From: Lepidodermella squamata
Taxonomy: Eukaryota > Gastrotricha
DNA length: 64,000 nt
Direction: 5' to 3'
Assembly: GCA_047495785.1 (NCBI GenBank)
Contig: JBLDXI010000015.1
Coordinates: 1,240,001 to 1,304,000 of the forward strand
This document shows positions 1 to 10,734 of this stretch, in pieces. The translations under genes and the position numbers were made by a program. Positions within the stretch are counted from its first letter, which is position 1. Each line of letters begins with the position of its first letter. The notes beneath the pieces are model-generated. The model was not told the DNA's origin. It was given only the letters and a program-made list of their open reading frames with translations, and searched no databases.

Positions 1-602
1 ATATTTGCTAGATTAAAGCACGAGACTTTCCTGCTACGCCCGCGAACCAAATGTTAATATGCGAAACGTAGATAACAGTTCAGGATTCAGGCATTCAAGA
101 GTTTCAGGCAGTGTTATGAGAATTTTACGCAATAAAAAGGGACTCGCACAGAGTGAGCCCAATAGGAACCTACCCTTCAGATGATAGGATGAACTCGAAA
201 AAGTAAATGGGTCAAAGAAATGTTAAGCCTGCTCGGATCTCTCACATGTCTTGCGTGGTCAACTAAACCATATTGAAGCCAATTAGGCACGTAAACGTTT
301 GTCATCTGATCGTGAAGAAAATGCATATCTCAAATAACTCATTACGTTAATGAGTGAAAATCATAGAGCTTTAAGATCATAGGGCTTTTAGATAAAGATC
401 AACCTGACCAACCCGGAAAAGGTCATCAGCATAAAAGATGATTCAACATTTAGCACTACAAGAGTGTTTATCAGTTGAAATCTGAAATTATAATGTTAAA
501 ACATTATATTTCTTGTGACGTTAATTTTTATCTCATTCTCTCTCTCATTCTCATTTTTATTGCAAATTGTTTTTCAACAGTTAGCAAATAGTTAAGTTTA
601 GT
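1..602. other. Non-coding left edge
   Basis: No gene is recognisable. The part nearest 600 is probably the 3' untranslated region of the minus-strand LINE next to it; a CTCTCTCATTCTC-type pyrimidine run lies at about 532-557. Confidence 0.4.
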
Positions 603-1058
603 TTAGCAGAAAGTTGTTTCTTGGCGCCTCACCACAGAAGTCACGTAGTTTACCAATGAAGGCGAATTAAATTTTATATGTTTGCAAAAAGCACTGTGAG
701 AGTTGTTAACCACGCAAGACGGCAGACGGTTCCACGCAGTACGCACGCGCCTGGAAAAGCTAAATTTATAGTTCAGGTTATTTCTAACCGCTTTCATCGT
801 CACAGAATGAGGAGGAAGGCGAGAGTTTCGGGAGATTATAAAAAAGTCAGAGAAATTTATATCAATACAACCCTGATACATTTTATGCATTAGAATGAGG
901 TCATGTTGGAAGCGGCGAACCTCTAGCGTCGTTAAGCCCAATTTCTGTAGACGTTCCTCATAAGATGCACCCTCGACCGTTTCGTGATACGAGCTTCGAT
1001 AGAGTAGTCTTTTTGTGAACCGCTTTTGTACCGATTTTTGTACCGATATCGTCCGGCA
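603..1058 (-). mobile_element. LINE reverse transcriptase, C-terminal end
   Basis: An open frame on the minus strand encodes the tail of a non-LTR retrotransposon polyprotein. Visible in order are VQKRFTKRL, then YEERLQKLGLTTLEVRR, DLILMHKMYQG and a closing AWNRLPSCVV segment. This series is the usual thumb/C-terminal signature of Jockey/CR1-type LINE reverse transcriptases. There is no ATG; the frame runs upstream to a stop at about 1060, so the copy is 5' truncated, as expected from target-primed insertion. No catalytic palm motifs or endonuclease are present. Clade assignment beyond CR1/Jockey-like is not possible from this piece. Confidence 0.8.
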
Positions 1059-1610
1059 TCACTGGAATAACAGTCAGATATGTCGATTGGTACAGTTTGC
1101 TAATCAGTTGAACCGAATCACTTGTTACAAACAAGGAAACAGGAAAATTTCACCATTATCGAAGACATAATGTCCTTAGTTAACAAATTTTACACGTTTT
1201 ATTGTTCTGGCGCATTAATTATAGGAATAATATTCTTCATGCTTTATCGTTAATCAGTCTCTGAAAACGTTTTGAAATTTTTTCCCAATATTGTTGGTTC
1301 CTTTGATCAATATCGATGGATGACAATCATTCGCAAAACCCAGACTTTACCAATCGATAGCTATCGCTATTTCAAGAAGTTCGATGGCTGATGTCCGACA
1401 AGAAGACTATTTGCGGATCGATTACTAGAGCAATCACGGCGTGTAGGCGTCGCTCATGCTTGAATATTTTATGTACATTGTTTCGTATCGGAAAAACCAA
1501 GATGCTGCGCGCTCAAAAAAACCCTGACAAGACAATGATGGGCGATAGGATCTACTAGAAAGTCGATCGCCGTTCACGTTGGGAAAAGCGTAACAAGAGC
1601 CCGAAGTTAA
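1059..1610. other. Intergenic stretch before SGNH gene
   Basis: No open frame of note and no recognisable RNA or repeat. It should contain the promoter and 5' untranslated region of the plus-strand gene starting at 1611, but I see no convincing TATA or initiator element. Confidence 0.3.
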
Positions 1611-3708
1611 ATGCAGCTTACCAGCGGATTCAAGATTGTGCTATCTTTCGCCGTCATCATTTACGCGACAACAACATGGCTAATTTATTGTTATCTGGGC
1701 GATCGCTCATTCATCCCTTGGAAAGTCACAACAACCAGGGATTCATGTCAGCTTTCCCAATCAGAAAGTTTCGATAAGGCTACATTGTCATTCCTCCACC
1801 ACGTTGAAACTCATCCTTACAGCTCAATCTATAAGCCTTTCTACGATCGTGGCATCGCTAATTTTGGCGACCAGACGAAACTTCAGCAGGGTCTGTTACG
1901 ACTATTCCGTTCAGCAAGTTCTGTGTTGACTGCAAATTCGAAGGGAAGGCTATTCAAAGTAGCCATCCTCGGTGGCTCAACGTCTGTTCCACGTGCTGTA
2001 GAGCCGGTAAGTAGATTTTGAGGCCATCCTTATAGATGAAGATATAGTAAATAGCATAGCGCCGCATAGATCGGAAGCAATTTTTCGGACAATAAAACCA
2101 TAGGATTTTAGCATCTGGGATACACCTAATAAAGGGCGGCACGTGCTGCTGTACCCCATACCCCATACATTTAGCTATATGTTCACACTCCTCGAGTTAA
2201 CAGTTTACAAAATGATGAATAATGTCTATAATAGCAAATTAGCTAGCTTTGTTTCAAGTTTCAACCATGTGAATATTATACGCTTACAACAGCAAAAAGG
2301 TTATGCTGCGCGAGTTTGCGGTTGGCTCACGTCGGCATTTTCGTCTTACGGCATCGAAGTTGTCTGTGATAATTTGGCTGTCGGTGGTACTCCTAGCATT
2401 TTCTTTGCCCTTTGTATCGATGAATTATTGCCACAACGTGGTTCCATCGATTTGATCCTATTGGACAACGCAATAAATGACGATGGGCGGTTCGAAAAGG
2501 GCTATCCTGAGATGCTGAAGAAGCTAGTAGTCGCCCAGCCCAACGCACACATCATCGATGTTGATTTTCTACCTATCAAGCCTTTGCTGTATGGTCAAAC
2601 AAGATGTTCAGTTGTCGGCGATCCTGAACGAAGCGCTCATTTTCGTCACGCGAGGTGGGCCAATGTCACCACTGTGAGATCGACGAATTTTTTCTGTGAT
2701 CAGTTCGTTGAAAGGCTTGATAAGACTGCACTAAAGAGTAAGTAGTGGCCGCATTTTTCTTCAGACAGTTTGCCTTGCTTTATCAATTTTGCTGATTTGT
2801 GAACAAACTGATGATTGCTGTACCATTTTCTAGCTTGAACAAATTTAACCAAAAATATCAGAAAATTAGCGGGTTAAAATTTCGTGCGGGACTTCAGGGA
2901 GATTTTGAATTTTGGGCGACCTATCTCGATCTAAACGTAATTTTTATTCATTATTCCTCAAAGCTCGAACTAACTCTACATTTATTTGATTACAGGATTA
3001 TTTATTTCGCCAAAAGATAACTTCCACGCCAGTGAGGAAGTGCATTTAATGATGTCCGAATTCATCATCGAGTCAATGCGAAGAGCCGTACAACTTTTAA
3101 TCGAAGCAGGCAGCGTCAGTTCACCAGCAGGCCTACCCAACCAAGCAGCAGAATCGGAGTGCTTCGCATCATTTGTCACGCCACGATCATTTCGAAATTC
3201 GAGGCTGGAAGAGGCGTTACCGGCTGATAATACGTCTACATTATACGATCAACACAAGAATAGGAATGACTACTTCAAGCTGTTCAAGCTTTCAGCGAAA
3301 CAGAAGAATGCTATAACATTCAGATTTCGCAATTTCACCCGTAAATCTGTGGTTTGCGGGCCGGCTCATTGCAAACTGCCCCGGCTGGCAATTTCGCATG
3401 AATTGGAACGGTTAGGACAGCGAGGCAATTTGTCTGTCGAGGCCAGATTTACCCTTTCGGATGGAGTTGTCTACACGGCGCCTTATACAATCGTACAGCT
3501 AAGCTTTGAAGCCGAATCTCGACCGGCACCGGTCGACTTTGTCGAGAGTTCGAACGTGACAATTGACTGCGGCAGGTCTTCACATCTCAACATTAGAAGC
3601 GTTGATTTGACGATACGCAATCCAACCGAGTTCTACAACGTTTACGTCCAAGCAATCGCTTTCGTTTTTGATTGTAGTGACAGGTTCATGGGAAAGTTTT
3701 TTGACTAA
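1611..3708 (+). CDS. SGNH/GDSL hydrolase-like type II membrane protein
   Basis: Three exons, 1611-2006, 2293-2737 and 2996-3708 (splice phases 0 and 1), give 517 residues. Residues about 7-30 form one hydrophobic segment, suggesting a signal anchor with a lumenal or extracellular catalytic domain. Motifs fit the SGNH fold: VAILGGSTS (nucleophile block, end of exon 1), DNLAVGGTPS (block II Gly), LLDNAIND (block III Asn), and PKDNFHASEEVH at the start of exon 3 (catalytic D-x-x-H). A Cys-containing region follows (VVCGPAHCKLPRLAISHELE), then a C-terminal region of about 100 residues. The family is described for esterases and acetyl hydrolases; the substrate is unknown. AATAAA lies at 3806-3811. 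A degraded paralogue converges on it from the right. Exon structure is supported by identical splice positions in that copy. Confidence 0.75.
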
Positions 3709-3917
3709 TCAATTTATCATGGTGGTCGATTTATTGTGAGTGAGATTTAGTGTATCATCTTAAATTAGCTAATAATGATATGCACAATGCTGCCTATTCA
3801 ATTGCAATAAATGGTTACAACTAAATACCAATACATGGCTTTGTTTCTCAGCTTCGCAGCTCAGCGATAGTCAACAGAGCAGCTGCGGAGTAATGCGTAT
3901 CCAAATTGAACTGCCAT

Positions 3918-5874
3918 TCAAGCTTTTATTGAATTTACGCCAAAATAATCCCCGGCGAACGTGTCGTTACAATCAATAACAAATGAAATCGCTTGAAAGA
4001 AGACATTATAAAAGTTGGTTGGATTGTGGATAGTCAAATCGACGCTTTCAATATCGAGCGAAGAGCCATCGCAATCTATAGTCACGCTCGAGCTTTCAGC
4101 AAAGTCAACAGTTACAAGCCGAGTTCCGGTCTCTAACAACAATGAACTCTTTCGTATGGTGCCTTATATACAACTCCATTCGACAAGGTAAATTTGGCAT
4201 CGACTGTTAGGTGGCCTTGCCTTCCCAATTCTTCCAGCTCGTGAGAAATAGCCAGTCGCGGTACTTTGCACGAAGCCGGCCCGCAAACCACGGATTTGTG
4301 AGTGAATTTCGTGAACTTGAAATGAACGGCAGAGTCTTTGCCAGCTGCTAACTTCAACAGCTTGAAGTAGTCGTTCCAATTCTTGCGCGGATCAGTATAA
4401 ATAGATTTTTCGCCTGATACAATCGTATCTTCCAATCTAGTATTTCGCGACGATTTCGGCGTAAGAAATGATCCGAAGCATTCGGATTCCGCTGCTAACA
4501 GGCTAGTTACGCTATCATCTGTCGAAGGTGCACTGCCAGCTTTGATGAGTTGGTGCAGTGCTCTTCGCATTGATTCGATGATGAATTCCGAAACCATCAA
4601 ATGCGCTTGATCGCCGACATGGCCAGGGTCCTCCCGTGATATGTATATTCCTGGAAAGAAATAACAATTTCGTTTCGAATTAATGAGGCGGGGTGCGGTT
4701 TTGGTTCTTTTGGCATTATTATACTGAATGTCCGAACCTAATGCTCGCTTATAGGGTATTTTGAATCTTCCAGCTTTGCATTACCTCGGGGCTAATTATT
4801 TGCAACAGCGTGGAATATAAAAATGCGCATGCAGATGTTACTTACGTTTCAATTCTGCTAAATTGCGCTTTGCAACGAGCTCGTCACAAAAAAAGTTTGT
4901 TGATCTCACTGTGGTGACATTGGCCGACTTCGCATGACGAAAATGAGCGCTTCGTTCAGGATCGCCGACAGTGGAACAATTTGTCATGCCATACATCAAC
5001 GGTATGATAGGCAGGAAACCAACGTCGATAATGTGCGCGTTGGGCTGGGCGACGGCTAGCTTCTCCAGCAATCCAGGATAACCCTTTTCGAATCGGCCGT
5101 CATCATTAATTGCGTTGTCCAATAAGATCAAATCAACGGAACCTCGTTCTGGCAATAGCTCGTCGATGCAGATAGCAAAGAAGAAGCTAGGGGTGCCGCC
5201 CAGGGCAAAATTATCGCAGACGACTCCGAAACCGTATGGTGAAAATGCTGATGCGAGCCAGTTGCAAACTCGTAGCACGTAGCCTTTTTCCTGTCAGCAA
5301 GTAAAATCTTACGGTCAGTGGAAGTGTTATAGAAATCATAGAAATAATATTAGCTGTAGTCTGCACTTTCAGTCTATGAGGAACTATCCTGAAAGTTTCA
5401 GCGGAATAACTTCCACTAGTTTCCACTAGTGAAATTATATACTTGACTAACCGGTTCTAATCCACGTAGAACGGATGTTGACCCACCAAGAACTGCCACT
5501 TTGAAAATTCGCTTTTCAGGGCTAGCAAGCCAGTGAGGCTTAGTCGGATTGAAAAGTCGCAATAAGGCCTTCTGAAGTTTCGCCTGGTCTCCAAAATGGG
5601 CGATACCCCGGTCGTAGAAAGGCTTGTAGATCGAGCTGTAGGGATGAGTGGCAACGTGGTGGAGGAAAGACAGTGTAGCTTCATCGAAACTTGTTGGTTG
5701 AGATGGCCTTAGGAATCCTTTAGTTGAGGCTTCATCCGATGTTAAATGAGCTCGGTGACCACGGTAGCAATCGAACAGTAACCAAGATGTCGAGCAAACA
5801 ATGATTGCAATAGCTACTGAACCTTTTTTACCATCTTTGAGATACTTTGATCTTTGATCTTCAAAGTATTGATT
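3918..5874 (-). pseudogene. SGNH hydrolase-like paralogue, probably broken
   Basis: Same architecture as the gene at 1611-3708 on the opposite strand: exon 1 ends at 5452 (VAVLGGSTS), exon 2 is 4846-5290 (445 bases, the same length as in the paralogue), exon 3 starts at 4650 with EDPGH as the D-x-x-H block. Two defects are visible. In exon 3, about 4140-4150, the coding sequence is one base shorter than the paralogue: the frame after APYERV runs into a stop, and homology resumes in another frame (ETGTRLVTVDFAESSSVTID). In exon 1 the frame is open to a stop near 5877 with no in-frame ATG before the hydrophobic segment (SVAIAIIVCSTSWLLF). A missed upstream exon or an assembly error could rescue either. 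Most likely a recently decayed duplicate. Confidence 0.65.
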
Positions 5875-6347
5875 TCAAATTCACTTTCAAAAATTGCATG
5901 AATCGATGGAATGTTTGGGTGAATTCGGCACGCGATCATAAAAGGCCGTGTTCATCTATTTACGCTGATAAAAATGAATCGCCGATTCAAAAATAGGGCA
6001 AAAACATGGAAAACTAGAAACTCAAAAATCAATTTTGAGGAGATGTAGTCCTCGATCCTATACTACTAGGGAGGTACTGTATGTTTGGTCACCATTTTAC
6101 CAACCTTGGCATACTCAGCAGAATCGGGCCTCTAACTTACCCCTGTCATAATCTCTACTTCTGCGCCGTCGCGATGTTACTTTCGACTTTCGATATGTTG
6201 CGTTTTCGAACTGCCGAAATTACGGCTGGGATACACCGTCAAAAAAGGCGTGCCACGTACACAATTTATTTATTTTTTCCTCCAACATCACATCATCATT
6301 CGACATACAGATATAAGTTTAAAATCTGGTTTTCTATATTTTCGCTA
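5875..6347. other. Intergenic, with MDN1 polyadenylation signal
   Basis: Separates the SGNH pair from the 3' end of MDN1. On the minus strand two overlapping AATAAA hexamers (plus-strand TTTATT at 6265-6274) lie about 75 bases past the MDN1 stop codon and are the likely poly(A) signal. Nothing else recognised. Confidence 0.5.
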
Positions 6348-9300
6348 TCACTCGGCCTTTTTATTTTGCACCATATCAATCCACTGAGTCAGTGCATCGG
6401 CGACAATCTCCGGCAGTTGCGCCAGCTCGCGGACAACAACGTAGAACGGAAACGGGAACATGTCGAGGTAGGGTACGATTTGCACGCCCGCCGACGCCGC
6501 AGCCGTCTTCTTCTGCGGCGAGAACACCGGCACGCGAATGTCGAAAATGGAGTCGGGCAGCGCCGGGTTGTCCAGAACCAGAACCAGCGGAAACACGTTG
6601 AGTTCTTGAGTCAGCGAGCGGATGGCCTTGCGAACTTGCGACTGGCCCTCCGCGAACACGCCCCGCCCATCCGTCAGGATGATGAGCAGCTCAGCAGCGG
6701 GCGACGACGACCCGCCCGAGCCGCGTTGGCTGTTCGTGAGGCGGGCGGTTAGAAAGTGCCGGCTCACTTCGCTCAGCATAGCCGCTATGCCCGTTTTCGA
6801 TTGGTCAAATTTCATTTGCGCGACCAGATTCGGGCCACCGACATTTTGACCTAAAAATGAAGCACGACATATTTAAATAGTAATAGCAGAAGTTAATTTG
6901 AGTCGTAAATTTTGGCTTGATGAAAAGAGTAGCGTAACCAAGGCGTTTCCCGTCTGCAAGCTTTGCTGTAGCGGTGGTAAAGTCGAATTTCCGGAGTTTC
7001 AAAATGCCTCGGTTTTAAAAGCGGTTTTTAAAACTCGGACGAATTTTATCCTTTCGCCAATTTGCTGGCATGTAAGGACGCCACTTGGCATGTCCCTGGC
7101 GCACTAATTATATCAAACTGTTTCCTAATCGCTTTATCCTTAGGCCTTGTCCTATTAGTCATTCTAATCCGCGACCGGTTATTCCCTTAGTTCCAAAACC
7201 GGAAGAACTCGCCTCTTTAAGTATTTCACTATCCTGTGTTAGCGAAAGCTTCTATCATGACTCCTCTTCTTGATACTTATTCGTTCATTACCTCGATTGA
7301 AGCGAAGAAGGGCGAAAACCCGGAAAACCCCGATGGAACTGGTTCGGTAATTTTCGGTATTTTACCCGGTAGAGCAAATTTTCCCGGACTTTTTCAATCC
7401 CATTACTATTCTCGGGATTTTTGAATTTTTCTAAAAATTTTCTAGCCATGAGATGGGACTTCGTCTCTCATTTTAATGTTTCTTATGGGACACGCAACTT
7501 AGTAATACGGCCTAATTTTCTTTCTTAGGTGAAGTCTTTTCCTGATTCCCCCAAAAATTGCAAGGATCTTCTAATATGGCCCTGTCCATAGGTGACCTCA
7601 CATTTAATCGCAGCAGAACTTGTGACACGTAAATCAAGTTGTTTCTTGCTTACCATGAGAGCTTGTAGAGCCGACGGCGACGAAAGGATCAGCGAACGGC
7701 TGCAGCAGGCGCGTGTTTTCGCCGAACGAGCACACGCCGAGCTCGCCGATCTCGAGCAGCGAGAACGCGCCGGCGAGCAGCGACAGCGCCTCGACGGCCA
7801 TGCGCCGCAGCGCGCAGTCGCTCATCGAGTGCGAGTCGTCGACGGCGAGGAGGACGCGGTGCCGCCGCCGCCCGGGCTCGCACCGCCGCAGCCAGATGCG
7901 GTCGCGCCGCCCGCCCGAAGCCGCGTACGCGACGAGTCGCCGCACGTTCAGCCGCTTGCCGCTGCGGAAATCGCCCCTGAAAAATAATTTAAATTGAAAA
8001 CACAATAAACATCACGTTTAGACTGTCATCAAAAAATTAAAAATAATAATAAAATTGATTGAGAAAAGAAAATGAGTGGGTATAGTATCCAAAAATACCG
8101 CTCAAAATTGTTTCTAATTTTTCCAAATGGTTTGACAGGTTACAAATAAGCCCCGAATATTGGGCTGGTTAAGTTTGCGCACCGTCAAAAACTGTTTGCG
8201 CAATACTTTCTCATAATATGTAGGAATATAGTCACTCTCTTAATAAAATCATCCCTTGCGCAATGGAAAGGGCAAAGTTATCTGCCATTTCAGCGGCCAT
8301 CAGCGGTTACTGCAGCGGAAGATTAAAATCGTGAAATAGCTTATTGAAGACCTGCCTTGCTTTATGATGGTCGACACTGGAATGCTATGCACGGACCATG
8401 GGAAGCTGGCTTGTAGCGAGGGTCGATTGAGAAACGACGAACAAAATGGTCTTGACTGCACTATTTGCAAGCAGCCTCCAGCGTGGCGAAATTTGAAGAA
8501 GAAACTGTTTAGCCATTTGACAAATCCTCCCTAATCTACGTTAGGCAATATCCGAATGCCTGATATGCCGTTCTGTACAGCAGAGTGCGAAAGAGGTTTC
8601 TCGGCCATGAACCTTCTTTGGAACGAGAAGCGGTCACGTTTCTTAGCCAGAACAGTTCAAGGTAGGAATGGCCTTGAATGTTACGATTTTGATGACTATT
8701 GTCGCATGGATTACAGCCGTATTCATCGTTAAGTGCAATGGGCCGGACACCGAAGACTTCGAGTGCGACAAATATGTGACCAGCTGGCTCCGAAAAAAAA
8801 ACGTCGTAGTGCCGTGGCGCGAAACTGCAAACCGAAGGCAACCCCGAAATCATCATCATCTCTGGCCAGATCCGCCATTTTCGCACGTAAAAAATGAAGC
8901 TTCGCTGAGACGCTGCTCACATTCTATTCCCTAATTCTATTTAAAAGCCCATTCTTCAACGGTCTTTCAGTGCTATGAACGAAAAATTCGACCGTTTTAA
9001 AAATAGCTTGTAAATAACGGGACAATAAACAAGACAAGAAATTGCGAGCACAATTCTACTTCGCACACTTGATGAATCGAGGTCTCGGTTAAATCGTTGT
9101 TGAAATCGATCTTGTTTTTATCTTTCACGGACGTCGTGAAGCCGCACGTTACAATGAGCGAGTCTGATTCGGGTTCGGGCTTCAACATACATGCAGTCTT
9201 AAAACTGGAATAAAATGTAGCGCTGCTTAGTATTCCCGCATTCCTGCCTTGTTGTCGCTTAAGGAATTGTCGCAAGCTAATTTGTCGCTCGAGTTTTAGG

Positions 9301-10734
9301 GATAACTTGACACCGGACTGAATTATCGGGGCGCAACCTTTACGGTCTTTCTAGTCACGCACCGATTTGCCGCCACATCTTCTCAATATTCCCAATTGTT
9401 TGTTAACTGTTAATTTACCCAAATTCCTCACTTTTTCCCAATTTTTTGATATATTTCCAATTTTTCTCACTCTTTCCCAGTTTTTCCCAATTTCTTTATT
9501 TATTTCTCAAATTTTTTCAAATTTTTCCCGATTTTTCCTAATTTGTCCAAATTTTACCATAAAATATGGACAAATTACTTACTTGAATTTCGAGTTGACA
9601 CTCGGTTCGAGAATTGCCCGTAGCCGCTCGCAGAGTTGCGCCGCCAGTGGCTCAGTATGCTGCCTCGCCTCGCTCCACATCGCCTCGGCTTCAGCTCGAC
9701 TCGCCTCATCGACAACCAACGCCTCAGGCACTGGAAAATCGTCCCCGCCATCAATCTCCATCGCAAACTCAACATCACCCGCCTTGCGAGTCAGCGCGTC
9801 AATATTCGTGAAAGCGCGACTTTCCGGCGGCCGTTCAACCCCACTGGTCGCGGTAATATCCGCCAAATTTTCGTCATCCTCACCATCGACCAAAATTTCG
9901 CCAGATTTATTTTTATCGATTTTACTGCGATTTTTCTCCAATTTTTTGCGACGATTTTGACGGGACATTTCCTCGCCGAGCAGCATATCATCCTCGTCGT
10001 TTTTCGCCCGATTTTCCTCGTCGTCACCCTCGGATTCACTCGACTGCCACCAGTCGTTGTTGTTTTTGTCTTCCGACTCCTCAGAATCAGGTTTATACTC
10101 GGCCTTTTCGTCATTTTCGCCCTGCTGTTCGCCTAACGCTTTTTGCTGGTCTTTTTCCTTCGAATTCTCCGGATCGTCGACTCGAGCGAATGCATCGGCC
10201 GGCTTCATTTCCGCATCTTCTGCCTGGTCATCGTCACTTTCCGGGTTATTTTGACCCTTATCAAGATCGACAGTTTTAAGGCGCTTCGGGGTCTCCGATT
10301 TCTCAGAAGCCGGCTTCGCCTCGGGTCGTTTTTCCGGTTGACTGCGCCGCTTCCGTCTCGGCTCTTGATTCTCCTCCGATTTTTGATTCTTCGACTTAGA
10401 ATTGTTGTCCATCGGCGCAGACTTCGCCCATTGGCCCTGTTTCGACCCGTCGTCATTCGCCACCGGTTTCGCCTGCATTTCCTCGTCTTCCTGGCCGTCA
10501 TCGCCTTGGTCTTGCTGTTGGTCCTGATTTTCGTCCTGTTTCGTGTCGGTTTCGCCACGCTGGTTCTTCGCGTCTGAGAACTCGACCCGTCCAGCTGAGG
10601 CAGCGTTTTGTTCGGCGTTCTTCTGCTGTTGCTCGGCTGTTTCGTTTTCATTCGCGCCGTTTTCTTGCTCCTCTTCGTCGCCACTCATCGAAACAGCATC
10701 AACGTCACGCTCGGCCTCATTTTTCTCGTCAGTC
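6348..10734 (-). CDS. MDN1: MDN1 exons 20-22: acidic tract and MIDAS domain
   Basis: Exon 20 (9583-10734) continues the Asp/Glu/Gln-rich tract with basic patches that look like nuclear localisation signals (EPRRKRRSQPEKRP), ending CERLRAILEP. Exon 21 (7654-7976) begins the VWA-like MIDAS domain: SGKRLNVRRLVAYAASGGRR, then the metal site VDDSHSM (DxSxS). Exon 22 (6348-6850) has LLIILTDGRG, SIFDIRVPVFSP, and the conserved closing FPFPFYVVVRELAQLPEI. In yeast this domain docks Rsa4 and Ytm1. Confidence 0.95.

Larger units (their letters stand above)
7977..9582. other. MDN1 intron 20 with hAT debris and pyrimidine-rich repeat
   Basis: 1.6 kb intron. A short hAT remnant lies at 8559-8732. From about 9368 to 9565 the plus strand is a run of imperfect TTTTTCCCAA-like units, low-complexity sequence next to the exon 20 donor. 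No gene is seen. Confidence 0.5.

Noticed and set aside
6081-6752. 223-codon plus-strand frame
   Set aside because: Mostly antisense to the last MDN1 exon, which is strongly supported by conserved MIDAS motifs.
9636-10577. Several plus-strand frames rich in Phe, Leu and Arg
   Set aside because: Antisense shadows of the acidic MDN1 exon 20.
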